This document shows, piece after piece, positions 17,425 to 27,098 of a stretch of 64,000 bases of DNA; the stretch's first letter is position 1, and every line of letters starts with the position of its first letter. Source of the DNA: Sporocytophaga myxococcoides (GTDB lineage: Bacteria > Bacteroidota > Bacteroidia > Cytophagales > Cytophagaceae); the NCBI RefSeq assembly GCF_000775915.1, contig NZ_BBLT01000004.1, forward strand, positions 248,001 through 312,000, in the 5' to 3' direction. The position numbers and the translations under genes were made by a program. The notes under the pieces are model-generated. The model saw only the letters and a list, made by a program, of their open reading frames with translations, did no database searches and had not been told where the DNA came from.

Positions 17425-19491
17425 ATGAATAAAAGCCATACGGATATGCAGGAAAATACAACATCCAAAAAAGCCAATAAATTGCTTAAGGAAAGCAGTC
17501 CTTATCTGAAGCAACATGCATACAATCCTGTAGAATGGCAGCCTTGGGGAAATGAAGCGCTGGAGCAGGCGAGAAAAGAAGATAAACCTATAATAGTCAG
17601 CATCGGATATTCATCATGCCACTGGTGCCATGTGATGGAAAGAGAATCGTTTGAAGACGATGGTGTAGCTGAAATCATGAATTCCGGATTCATTAACATC
17701 AAGGTTGATCGTGAAGAAAGGCCGGATCTGGATCATATCTATATGGAAGCAATCCAGCAGATGAATTTGGGTGGGGGCTGGCCGCTGAACGTTTTCCTTA
17801 CTCCTGATGCCAAGCCCTTTTTCGGTGGCACTTATTTTCCCCGCGAACAATGGAAGCATGTTTTAAAAGAAGTTTTAAAAGCTTTTCAGGATCAAAGAAA
17901 GGCTCTGGAAGATTCTGCAGATTCCTTTACCAATGCTCTGAATACTTCAGAACTCCAAAAGTATGGATTAACAGAAACTCAAACTGATTTCAGCATAGAA
18001 GACCTTAATACTGGCTTCAAAAACATGTCAGCCCAGTTTGATACTACCCTTGGAGGAATGGACAAAGAGCCTAAATTCCCAATGCCAACCTTGTATTTCT
18101 TTTTGCTCAGGTACTATCATCTTACTAAAGATGATCTTGCATTAAGACAATTAGTTCTGACATTAGATGAAATGGCCAAAGGCGGCATCTATGACCAGAT
18201 AGGCGGCGGCTTTGCCAGGTATTCCACAGATGCGGAGTGGTTTGCTCCTCATTTTGAAAAAATGCTATATGACAATGGATTGCTCATGGCCCTATACTCT
18301 GAAGCATATACATTAACAAAAAACACAACTTATAAAGCAATAGTCAATGAAACCTTTGAATGGCTTAGGAGAGAAATGACATCTCCTGAGGGTGGATTTT
18401 ACTCTGCCTTAGATGCAGACAGTGAAGGGGAGGAAGGGAAATTTTATACATGGACTTTGGAGGAAGTTGAAAAACTAATACATGATGATATTCTTTTATT
18501 CAAATCCTACTATAACATCAGTGAAAATGGAAACTGGGAACATGGCCAAAATATACTATTCAGAGCGGTAACAGATGAAATGATTGCCAATTATTCTGAG
18601 ACTCCACTGAATGAACTGAAATTAAAAATCGCAAACTGGAAAAAGATTTTGCTTCAAGCCAGAAGTAAAAGACCCTCCCCTGGCCTGGATGATAAGATCC
18701 TTGCTGGCTGGAATGGAATCATGCTAAAAGGATTAACAGAAGCTTACAGAACTTTTGATAAAGCTGAATATCTTGAGCTCGCTCTTTTCAACGCTTCTTT
18801 TATTAAAAATAAACTGATCAACAATAAAGTACTTTTCAGAAACTACAAAGACGGGAAAGCAAGTCAGGAAGGCTTTCTGGAAGACTACGCCTGGGTTATA
18901 GATGCTTTTATTTCTCTTTATCAGGCTACATTTGATGAACAATGGCTCACATTATCAAAGGAATTGACAGAGCATGTGGTGATGTATTTTTACGATGAAG
19001 TAGAAAACCTTTTCTATTTCACCTCTGATAATGCAGAGAAACTAATAGCCAGAAAAAAAGAATTTTTTGACAACGTGATTCCTGCCTCTAATTCTGTGAT
19101 GGCCCAAAACCTTTATAAACTTGGTATCTTATTCGAAAGATCTGATTTTAGTAATCTTGCAAAAAACATGGCTTCCAATATGAAAAAACTCATTACAACA
19201 GATCCTTCATGGGTTTCCAATTGGGCCAGCCTTGTGACTTCTCTGATAGAGCCCACTGCCGAGATTGCCATTTCAGGAAGGGAATACCTGAACATAAGAA
19301 AAGAAATTGACAAGACATTTTATCCTAATAAAATCCTTGCCGGCACAGCCTCAAGAAGTGAGTTCCCCCTACTGATTGATCGTCCTGCTACTAAAGATCA
19401 GACAAGGATTTTCGTATGCTACAATAATTCCTGTCAATGGCCGGTCATGAGCGTTGATGAAGCCTGGAAACAGATTAATAAAACTATTTAA
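17425..19491 (+). CDS. DUF255 thioredoxin-like / six-hairpin protein (YyaL/SPATA20 family)
   Basis: 688 residues from the ATG at 17425. A TTG six bases earlier is also in frame but less likely, and another ATG lies at 17446. The N-terminal thioredoxin-like domain has NPVEWQPWG, then [20 protein letters not shown] with a CxxC motif, and [33 protein letters not shown] follows. The rest is an alpha/alpha barrel as in N-acyl-glucosamine epimerases ([30 protein letters not shown]). The family is widespread and of uncertain role. The priA start is 8 bp downstream. Confidence 0.92.
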   Translation: MNKSHTDMQENTTSKKANKLLKESSPYLKQHAYNPVEWQPWGNEALEQARKEDKPIIVSIGYSSCHWCHVMERESFEDDGVAEIMNSGFINIKVDREERPDLDHIYMEAIQQMNLGGGWPLNVFLTPDAKPFFGGTYFPREQWKHVLKEVLKAFQDQRKALEDSADSFTNALNTSELQKYGLTETQTDFSIEDLNTGFKNMSAQFDTTLGGMDKEPKFPMPTLYFFLLRYYHLTKDDLALRQLVLTLDEMAKGGIYDQIGGGFARYSTDAEWFAPHFEKMLYDNGLLMALYSEAYTLTKNTTYKAIVNETFEWLRREMTSPEGGFYSALDADSEGEEGKFYTWTLEEVEKLIHDDILLFKSYYNISENGNWEHGQNILFRAVTDEMIANYSETPLNELKLKIANWKKILLQARSKRPSPGLDDKILAGWNGIMLKGLTEAYRTFDKAEYLELALFNASFIKNKLINNKVLFRNYKDGKASQEGFLEDYAWVIDAFISLYQATFDEQWLTLSKELTEHVVMYFYDEVENLFYFTSDNAEKLIARKKEFFDNVIPASNSVMAQNLYKLGILFERSDFSNLAKNMASNMKKLITTDPSWVSNWASLVTSLIEPTAEIAISGREYLNIRKEIDKTFYPNKILAGTASRSEFPLLIDRPATKDQTRIFVCYNNSCQWPVMSVDEAWKQINKTI

Positions 19492-19498
19492 TTTATAA

Positions 19499-22000
19499 GT
19501 GGAGTTTAATAAGGAAAATACAAAAGACCGGCTCTTTGCAGATATTCTGCTTCCTCTGCCTTTACCAAGGCCTTTCACTTATCGTATCCCTGATACGGAA
19601 AGGGAAAAAGTAAACATAGGTTCAAGAGTGATTGTCCAATTCGGAAAGAAAAGGATCTTAACAGGAATAATAGTTAAAGTACATTCTATAGAACCTGATG
19701 TATATGAAGCCAAAGACATTATAGAAATTCTTGATGATGCACCTTCAGTAAATGCCTTTCAGCTCAAGCTCTTCGAATGGATGGCCGAATATTATATGTG
19801 TCATCCGGGAGAAGTATTGAATGCAGCATTACCTTCAGGACTTAAAGTCAGCAGTGAATCCAAAATTCAACTGAACCCTAACTTTGAAGATCTTGAAGAA
19901 AAAATACCTTTTGCAGATAAGGAGCTTTTGATCATTGAAATGCTTGAGAAAAAAGAAGCTTTGACCTTTGATGAAGTAAGTCTTATTGTTGGAAAGAAAA
20001 GCGGCTCTTCTCTCATCAAGTCATTGATTAAGAAAAATCGGATCATCGTCTTTGAAGAGGTAAAAGAAAAATTTACTCCGAAAATAATAAAGAAGGTAAG
20101 ACTCTGTCCACCCTATGATCAAAAGGGAAACATGCAGGAACTCTTTATAAAACTGGAGAAAAAACCCAAGCAAACAGATCTATTATTAAAGTATATAAAG
20201 CTTACCGGCTTTCTTGAAAACCCTGACAAGAATACAACTGGCATTAATAAAAATCTACTGATTGAAGAAAGTTCTCTATCCCCTTTTACATCTCTTGTAA
20301 AAGCAGGATTTTTTGAAGAGTATGAAATAGTTGTTTCAAGATTTGAAGAGGACGACGAAGAAAGTAAATATGCAGAAGTTCGCTTGTCTGAAACTCAGCA
20401 GAGCGCTAAAGATTCAATCCTCGAACAATTCGGAGAAAAAGAAGCTGTGCTGCTTCATGGCATTACCGGAAGCGGTAAAACAGAGATCTACATCGAACTC
20501 ATCAAAAATGTACTTAGTGGTGGTAGCCAGGTTCTTTATCTTTTACCTGAAATTGCCCTTACTACCCAAATCGTACAGCGTTTGCGCAAGATATTTGGGG
20601 ATAAAATGGGAATTTATCATTCCAAATTTTCAGATAATGAACGTGTGGAAACATGGAGAGGTATAATATCCGGAAGGTTCTCCTTCGTTGTTGGAGTAAG
20701 AAGCAGCATCTTTCTTCCTTTTGATAATCTTGGTTTGATCATTATAGATGAGGAACATGAAACATCTTACAAACAGCATGATCCTGCACCTAGATACCAT
20801 GCAAGAGATACAGCTCTGATGCTGGCAAGAATGCATCATTCCAAAACTCTATTAGGCTCTGCCACACCTTCTGTCGAATCATATTTTCAAGCAGTGAATA
20901 AAAAGTGGGGATTGGTGGAATTAACACAACGCTTTGGAAATGCGAAGCTTCCTCAATTGATTGCTGTAGATGTTAGAAAAGAAAAGAGAGACAGAAAACT
21001 TCATGGTGACTTTACAGGCTTGCTTACTCAACAAATAGAAAAGAGCCTTCATGAAAGAAATCAGGTTATCCTGTTTCAGAACCGCAGGGGCTATGCTCCT
21101 TATATATCTTGCGAAGATTGCGGACATATTCCTAAATGTGACAATTGCGCTGTAAGCCTAACCTATCATCTGTATCATAAAGAGCTGAGATGCCATTATT
21201 GCGGAAGCCATGAAAGTATCCCTACACGTTGTGAAGCTTGTGGATCCAATAAAATAAAGACAGTTGGACTGGGTACAGAAAAAATAGAAGATGATATTAA
21301 ACTTTTGTTTCCAGATGCTGTCACCCAGAGAATGGACCTGGATACTACGCGTAAGAAAAACAGTTACCAGAAGATCATTGAAGACTTTCAGAACAATAAG
21401 ATTGACATTCTGGTTGGAACCCAAATGGTAACCAAGGGGCTGGACTTTGACAGAGTAAATCTTGTCGGCATACTCGATGCAGATTCACTCATACACTTTC
21501 CAGATTTCAGAGCACATGAGAAGGCTTTTCAGACTTTTACACAAGTAAGCGGCCGCGCAGGAAGAAGAGAGAAGGCTGGAACTGTAATTCTTCAAACCTC
21601 CTCTATAAATCATCCTGTGATAGGCAAATTGCTTCAACAGGATTATTCGGGATTCTTTAATACAGAGATTTCAGAAAGGGAAAAATTTCATTACCCTCCC
21701 TTTTACCGGCTTATAAGCATTACATTTAAAGATCCCGATGCTGGAATCGCTTCCAAGGGTGCTGACAGGCTTTTCGGGAAACTGAAATATTTCATACCAA
21801 AAGAACAAATTCTTGGTCCTGAGCAGCCTTTAATCAACAAAATAAGGAATTACTACCTGGAAGAAATAATCCTGAAATTTGAAAGAAATAAGGCAAACCT
21901 TCCTGCTATAAAATTTAAAATCAAGGAAGCTATTGAGAAAGTTCTTGCAGAAACTGCTTTTAAAAACTCGATTATTGTCTGCGACGTAGACCCTGTTTAA
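19499..22000 (+). CDS. priA: Primosomal replication restart helicase PriA
   Basis: 833 residues, starting with GTG at 19499. PriA recognises stalled forks and reloads the replisome. The N-terminal 3'-end-binding domain begins LLPLPLPRPFTYRIPD. The helicase has Walker A GITGSGKTE (about 321) and DEEH (about 416). The Cys-rich zinc insertion runs from CEDCGHIPKCDNC to CHYCGSHES and CEACGS (about 537-582). Helicase motifs GTQMVTKGLDFDRV and QVSGRAGR are intact. It is longer than E. coli PriA (732), with extra sequence in the N-terminal third, as in other Bacteroidota. Confidence 0.97.
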   Translation: MEFNKENTKDRLFADILLPLPLPRPFTYRIPDTEREKVNIGSRVIVQFGKKRILTGIIVKVHSIEPDVYEAKDIIEILDDAPSVNAFQLKLFEWMAEYYMCHPGEVLNAALPSGLKVSSESKIQLNPNFEDLEEKIPFADKELLIIEMLEKKEALTFDEVSLIVGKKSGSSLIKSLIKKNRIIVFEEVKEKFTPKIIKKVRLCPPYDQKGNMQELFIKLEKKPKQTDLLLKYIKLTGFLENPDKNTTGINKNLLIEESSLSPFTSLVKAGFFEEYEIVVSRFEEDDEESKYAEVRLSETQQSAKDSILEQFGEKEAVLLHGITGSGKTEIYIELIKNVLSGGSQVLYLLPEIALTTQIVQRLRKIFGDKMGIYHSKFSDNERVETWRGIISGRFSFVVGVRSSIFLPFDNLGLIIIDEEHETSYKQHDPAPRYHARDTALMLARMHHSKTLLGSATPSVESYFQAVNKKWGLVELTQRFGNAKLPQLIAVDVRKEKRDRKLHGDFTGLLTQQIEKSLHERNQVILFQNRRGYAPYISCEDCGHIPKCDNCAVSLTYHLYHKELRCHYCGSHESIPTRCEACGSNKIKTVGLGTEKIEDDIKLLFPDAVTQRMDLDTTRKKNSYQKIIEDFQNNKIDILVGTQMVTKGLDFDRVNLVGILDADSLIHFPDFRAHEKAFQTFTQVSGRAGRREKAGTVILQTSSINHPVIGKLLQQDYSGFFNTEISEREKFHYPPFYRLISITFKDPDAGIASKGADRLFGKLKYFIPKEQILGPEQPLINKIRNYYLEEIILKFERNKANLPAIKFKIKEAIEKVLAETAFKNSIIVCDVDPV

Positions 22001-22043
22001 GATTTATTCATTATTTTCGAACTTAGAAAAGAGTATATAAAAT

Positions 22044-22688
22044 ATGAAGCTTACATTAAATATTTCCCTTTGCTGTCTGCTGATGATAGGTCTGATTTCC
22101 TGCAATCAGGAAGCTCAGGATGATACCAAAGAAATTGTTAAAGATACAGTAGTTATCCAACCAAAAGACACTGTGGTGATAGAAGAACCTAAGCATGAGG
22201 AAGTAGAACAGGAAAAAGTAGTGAATCTAGGTTTGACAAAAGATGACAAAAAGAATCTAATGGTTATTAAAGAGTTGCCGCTTGGTACTCCTTTCAAAAA
22301 GATTAAAGAACTATTTCCACCTTTGAAGGACCCTCGTCCAGAAGGCGGAAGCGCAGAACTGGCCAAACAAGGTTATACAGAAGCATCAGTAAAGCTTGAC
22401 CTGATGGGCAAAAAAGCTGATCTTGAATTCAATATGAAAAACGACACTTTATACAGCTATTACTATACGATCACTGAAGCGGACTATGAAAAAGCTTCTG
22501 ATATCTACCTGGGAATTCAGCAGTTTTATAACAAAGAGTTTGGTCATTGTAAAGAGGAAAAAGTTGAAGAACACAATCACTACTCCAAGTCCTGTATGTG
22601 GAATTCAGGGAAGTTCAGTGTTGTAATGACCCAGGACATTAACCGTGGTAACATAAGCTGGGGATTTCAAAGGCCGGTGGAATTTTAG
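22044..22688 (+). CDS. Lipoprotein of unknown function
   Basis: 214 residues. The signal peptide ends in a lipobox (MIGLISCNQE) with Cys at about residue 20. An acidic Val/Glu-rich linker (DTVVIEEPKHEEVEQEKV) follows. The C-terminal two thirds form a compact domain without recognised motifs; a pair of Cys residues (GHCKEEK and KSCMWNSG) could form a disulfide. It is probably periplasmic. It follows priA by 43 bp. A heptamer repeat follows the stop. Confidence 0.75.
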   Translation: MKLTLNISLCCLLMIGLISCNQEAQDDTKEIVKDTVVIQPKDTVVIEEPKHEEVEQEKVVNLGLTKDDKKNLMVIKELPLGTPFKKIKELFPPLKDPRPEGGSAELAKQGYTEASVKLDLMGKKADLEFNMKNDTLYSYYYTITEADYEKASDIYLGIQQFYNKEFGHCKEEKVEEHNHYSKSCMWNSGKFSVVMTQDINRGNISWGFQRPVEF

Positions 22689-22692
22689 AAGG

Positions 22693-22713
22693 TTGTAAGT
22701 ATTAAGTATAAAG
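22693..22713 (+). repeat. Heptamer repeat, three units
   Basis: ttgtaag, tattaag, tataaag directly after the lipoprotein gene, same orientation as the gene. Confidence 0.6.
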
Positions 22714-22809
22714 TAGGGTCTTAGACCTGACTTTTATATTTTGAATTCAAATTAGTATTAACAAAGCATTTACTAAATCAAAATTAAAACTTCCTTCATT
22801 CCTGTTGCA

Positions 22810-24072
22810 ATGAGATCCTCAACTCTTTTTACCCATTCCTTTGGCATTCTTTTATTAGTCTTAACAATTAGTTTTAACAATTTAGTACAAGGGCAGTCCT
22901 TAGAAAAGCTTATAAAAAAAGCTGAAACTTTATCTAAACAAAATAAGCTTGAAGAATCAGTTAAAGTATATAAGCAAATTCTAGAAATTGATCATACATA
23001 TGCACATGCATTTTACATGATTAGCATTTGGGAAGGGGAAACTAAAAACTATGAAGGCGCTCTTAAGAATATCAATAAAGCCATTGAGCATAATTCAAAT
23101 ATTGCTGAGTATTACCATGCCAAAGGTGTGTATTTTGCATTATTGAATAAACTTGATAGTGCACTAATGGCATATGATATAGCCATAGTCAAAGGCTCAA
23201 ACAATCCTGTTCTTTATTATAATAAAGCTATTGCATATTCAAAAAGAAATGACGATAAAGAAGTAGTGCGTTATCTTAATATGTGCTTAAAAATTGACGA
23301 TCAATACGAACAGGCGTGGTATAGAAGAGGAAATGCCAAGGTAAATCTTGGTTATCTGCAGGAAGCAGTTGCTGATTATACAATTGAAATTTCACTTAAC
23401 AAAAAAAATGATGAATACTATAGGGCCAGAGGAGATGCATATAAACTTCTTGGTAAATTTTCAGAGGCAAGTTTGGATTTCGAAACTGCGCTAAAGTATA
23501 ACCCTAACAATGCATTTATTTATAGTGGAAGAGGAAAACTAAAGGAATTTCAGGGAAAATTCAGCGAGGCTCTGGTTGACATGAATAAAGCGATAAGCCT
23601 CAATAACAATAGCAGCAGTTTATATATATCAAGAGGTACATTACTGGGCTTCAGTATGGGCAGGTTGGAAGAAGGACTTGAAGACTTAAACAAAGCTGAA
23701 CTTTTGGATTCAACTACGTTTGTGGTTTATAACAATCGTGGTTTAATTAAAAATTCCCTATTAGATTTTAAGGGAGCCATAGAAGACTATAATAAAGCTA
23801 TCTCCAAAGACTCTTTAAAGGCTTTCTCCTACAATAACAGAGGTTTTGTAAAATTCAGGTTAAAGGATTATGAAGGAGCATTTAAGGACATCAATAAATC
23901 ATTAGAACTGGATATGGAAAACTCTTACGCTTACAGAAACAGAGCCTTAATATATATTGAGCTTAAGCAGATTTCCGAAGCTTGCCAGGATCTTTATACT
24001 GCAGAAAAATATAAATTTTCTACCTTCTATGGTAATGAGGTAAAAGAGCTGATCAGTAAACATTGTAAATAA
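22810..24072 (+). CDS. Exported tetratricopeptide-repeat protein
   Basis: 420 residues. The N-terminus (FGILLLVLTISFNNLVQGQ) is a signal peptide. About ten consecutive 34-residue TPR units fill the rest, with the usual A/G-x3-Y/F and P/S positions (for example NKAIAYSKRNDDKEVV, YNKAISKDSLKAFSYNNRG). It is a protein-protein interaction scaffold, likely periplasmic. No partner can be named from context; flanking genes are a lipoprotein and an AsmA-like protein. Confidence 0.85.
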   Translation: MRSSTLFTHSFGILLLVLTISFNNLVQGQSLEKLIKKAETLSKQNKLEESVKVYKQILEIDHTYAHAFYMISIWEGETKNYEGALKNINKAIEHNSNIAEYYHAKGVYFALLNKLDSALMAYDIAIVKGSNNPVLYYNKAIAYSKRNDDKEVVRYLNMCLKIDDQYEQAWYRRGNAKVNLGYLQEAVADYTIEISLNKKNDEYYRARGDAYKLLGKFSEASLDFETALKYNPNNAFIYSGRGKLKEFQGKFSEALVDMNKAISLNNNSSSLYISRGTLLGFSMGRLEEGLEDLNKAELLDSTTFVVYNNRGLIKNSLLDFKGAIEDYNKAISKDSLKAFSYNNRGFVKFRLKDYEGAFKDINKSLELDMENSYAYRNRALIYIELKQISEACQDLYTAEKYKFSTFYGNEVKELISKHCK

Positions 24073-24388
24073 GATCTTATCAAAAAATGATCTCATCCAA
24101 CCCAATCTTTTATTTATTGTAACTCAATTAATTTCTTAAATTGTTTTGATTTTTTTCACCGCAGATTCTATTCTTATTCTTCGGATGTTTTTCTTTATAA
24201 TTTTAATCATTTAAAAACAATATCCATTAACTTAAAAACCTCTGATGTTAATGATAAGAATAACCTTATTTAAATAACGAATAGTTACTCTACCTGCCCA
24301 AGTAAGAAGAGCTCAAACAGCTGATCAAGCAGGACAAGATAAATTTTGAACTAGACAATTATTAAATTTTATTATTTGAAAGGAAAAG
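24073..24388. other. Intergenic region without a recognised feature
   Basis: This is the 316-bp convergent gap between the TPR gene and the AsmA-like gene. It is AT-rich, with no supported frame and no good terminator hairpin on either strand. Confidence 0.5.
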
Positions 24389-26749
24389 CTATAAAACTTT
24401 CAGTTTTCCGGCTTTTCCTTTAAGCTTCAAAGGTAGAGATAAACCAGCTTTGGAATCATTCGTTAAGTCACTGGTGTCGGGATTTTTCTTCAGATTCTTA
24501 ACTGGTACTAACATTTTAAACTCTGCTTCCCCATCAGGTTGAATGGTTGCATTCAGATAAAAATATAAGATATTGGTCACGAATAATGTACGCGGTATAT
24601 CTATCACATTATTTTTGATAATAACAGAAGATTTGATCTTATCGAAAGTTACCCTTTGAAGTTCTTCTTCTTTAAATCCCACCTTTGACAACTTCATAAC
24701 AGGCTCAACATTTATCATTTCAAGCTTATGAACTTCATAATTACCATTTACATAAACAGAAGTGCTGTCCAACTCTAATGACGAGTTCATCCTGAAATAA
24801 GTATCAAACTTTCCGTTGACTATTCCTCTGATATTGTCTGACAATATTATTTCCTGACCGAAATTGTTGAAGGCCTTGAATATCTTATCAATCCTTATCT
24901 TTTCAATTCTGACGTCTGTGTTGCAATGAATATGATTCTTTCTGGGAATAAAATCTGTTACAGAACGCATTGTGCCACCAAATGAATTCAGGGACTCTGA
25001 CACTCTAAGGTTTTTGCTGTCCACCTGAATACCAAGTTCTATATCATTAGCCTGATAATTCTGAGCATAAAATTTTGATGTACGTCCAGTTAATCTTGCT
25101 CTAAGATTGTATGGCCATATAAATTGGCTTCCCTTTACCAACCGGATATTTCTTTTTTCATTTTTTTCTTTAGATCTAGGGAATTGAGTGAAATCACTGA
25201 AATAAAATTGTTCAGAGACAAACTTAAGATCCAATTGAAGACCAGGCTTATCATTGTATACAGAATTAAACAGATTTTTTGCTATACCATTCACTTCCAT
25301 ATCAGTTTTACCACACTGGACTCTCAGCTTTTTCATTCTTATAAAATCATTATGAAACTCAGCTTCCCCATTCAGTGTATCAAAAGCAAAATAAACTTTA
25401 TTCAACTTCACGCTGACATTACGAAGGTTTACAATGCCTTTAATTACAGGAACTTTAGTTGGCTTCCCCAATAAATAATTCAGTTTACCCTTGTAGCTTC
25501 CCTTTATAAAAAAGCTCCCACCTGCTTCGGAATATTTATCAAAATATACAATATCAAAAAGCGTCTTGCTTCTTAACTTAAAGGCTACTTCTGCATTTAC
25601 ATCAGGATCAATAAAATTCTTAAACATTAGCTGAGAAGCCTTAATTGAATCACTTCTATTAATCACTCCTTTCAAATTTTCAAAAGTGATTGTATAATGT
25701 TCTGCCCCCATATTACCGTTAGAAGTCAGATTGGCTGAAGAAAAGGATATGTCATGAACATTTGCATTCAGTAATTTATTTGCAATAGAAAACCCCTGTC
25801 CGGAAAAATCTATTTTGAAATCTGGTTTATTTCCAGGCAGGAGATTTATGGCAATAGAAGCTTTTGCATTGACTCTTCCTGATACATTCAATAGTTCAAT
25901 ACTTTTTGTCCATCTTTCAGGTAGCAGCCTGAATATATTCTGTACACTCGCGTCTTTGGTTTTTATCTTCAAAGTCATTAAAGACTTATTTAAAAAATCA
26001 ACATTACCACTGACATAATATTGATCATTATAAGCTTTTAAAGTACAGTTATCATATGACAATAATTTAGAATTGAAATCATAGTTTATAAACAACTGGC
26101 TCTGAAGATCCGCCTTTTTAAAAAGAGTTCCAGGACGTAGCGTTACCTCTTCGGAATATATAGTGCCATCTAAAGCAATCTTGACATTATTTGAATCAAG
26201 ACTTAACCTGCTTTCAGTATTTTTGAAAAGGAGATGTATGCACTTAGGTTTGTATTGATTCTCATAATAGATCTCGAAATTTTTGAGTTTTACTTTATCA
26301 ATTTTAATTTCAGAAAGTCGAGGTTTCTCATTTACAGAATCTCTTTTAATAAAAATATCAAAATCATTAGTACCCGAGGAATCAACACGCCCGTCAAACA
26401 TCCCATCTGAAAGCGTTAATCCTGATATATTATAATTTTTAAATAAGAGACGATGCAGTTTCAATAGAACCTCAATTTTCTTAAGTTTTAATAATGGGCG
26501 ATCATTAGAGTCAGATTTGGGAACTATTACATCATGTAGTATTAATGTAATATATGGAAAATCTGAAAATGGAGATAAGTCAATATCTTTGACCTTTACA
26601 GGCTTTTTAATCTTATCGTTGATGTTTCTGATAATAAAATCGCGAATCTCATGCTTGTAATTTACGGAAAGCAGAAATACTATTCCGAAGTACAAGACAA
26701 GGATAGATGTCAAAGCCAAAAAGATCCTAAAAAAATATTTCCGAAACAT
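24389..26749 (-). CDS. AsmA-like family protein
   Basis: 786 residues from the ATG at 26749 (MFRKYFFRIFLALTS). A start 15 codons upstream is possible but lacks a signal-like context. One N-terminal membrane segment (about 8-27) is followed by a long beta-rich region. The sequence VKVKDIDLSPFSDFPYITL near the start and the repeated beta strands are typical of AsmA/TamB-like proteins. These bridge the periplasm and are thought to carry phospholipids or affect outer-membrane assembly. The C-terminus (LPLKLKGKAGKLKVL) ends in the AsmA_2 region. It is a single gene. Confidence 0.82.
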   Translation of the reverse strand: MFRKYFFRIFLALTSILVLYFGIVFLLSVNYKHEIRDFIIRNINDKIKKPVKVKDIDLSPFSDFPYITLILHDVIVPKSDSNDRPLLKLKKIEVLLKLHRLLFKNYNISGLTLSDGMFDGRVDSSGTNDFDIFIKRDSVNEKPRLSEIKIDKVKLKNFEIYYENQYKPKCIHLLFKNTESRLSLDSNNVKIALDGTIYSEEVTLRPGTLFKKADLQSQLFINYDFNSKLLSYDNCTLKAYNDQYYVSGNVDFLNKSLMTLKIKTKDASVQNIFRLLPERWTKSIELLNVSGRVNAKASIAINLLPGNKPDFKIDFSGQGFSIANKLLNANVHDISFSSANLTSNGNMGAEHYTITFENLKGVINRSDSIKASQLMFKNFIDPDVNAEVAFKLRSKTLFDIVYFDKYSEAGGSFFIKGSYKGKLNYLLGKPTKVPVIKGIVNLRNVSVKLNKVYFAFDTLNGEAEFHNDFIRMKKLRVQCGKTDMEVNGIAKNLFNSVYNDKPGLQLDLKFVSEQFYFSDFTQFPRSKEKNEKRNIRLVKGSQFIWPYNLRARLTGRTSKFYAQNYQANDIELGIQVDSKNLRVSESLNSFGGTMRSVTDFIPRKNHIHCNTDVRIEKIRIDKIFKAFNNFGQEIILSDNIRGIVNGKFDTYFRMNSSLELDSTSVYVNGNYEVHKLEMINVEPVMKLSKVGFKEEELQRVTFDKIKSSVIIKNNVIDIPRTLFVTNILYFYLNATIQPDGEAEFKMLVPVKNLKKNPDTSDLTNDSKAGLSLPLKLKGKAGKLKVL

Positions 26750-27098
26750 ACATGCCTCTTGTGATAGTTTTTTCACTTCAGTCTTACAAATCACTGAAGA
26801 TTTGAAGTACCCGATCGTTTAAAAATATTATTTCTTCCTTTTAAAACCCTGCCTGTATTTCAATTGTTTTGCAAAGTATTCCTTAGGTAAATATATTTCA
26901 CTGTTTACCAGGAGAATATTATTACCCTCGCATTCTAAACACTTTCTAATATACTGAAAAACAGAGCTTATACCTTATAAAATATTATTCAAATATCAAT
27001 TAGCAACTTTTAAACTTTTTCCCTTGTTCTTACTGATCGCTTCAAAGTCCACTCTTCACTTGGAAAGCAGGGGTAATTTGCGGAAATTTATAGTTCAT
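26750..27098. other. Divergent intergenic region with an inverted repeat
   Basis: This 349-bp gap separates the AsmA-like gene (minus) and the U32 gene (plus), so it must hold both promoters. An inverted repeat, GGTAAA at 26886-26891 and TTTACC at 26904-26909, could be an operator. No gene is supported here; the in-frame extension of the U32 frame back to 27024 is judged non-coding. Confidence 0.4.
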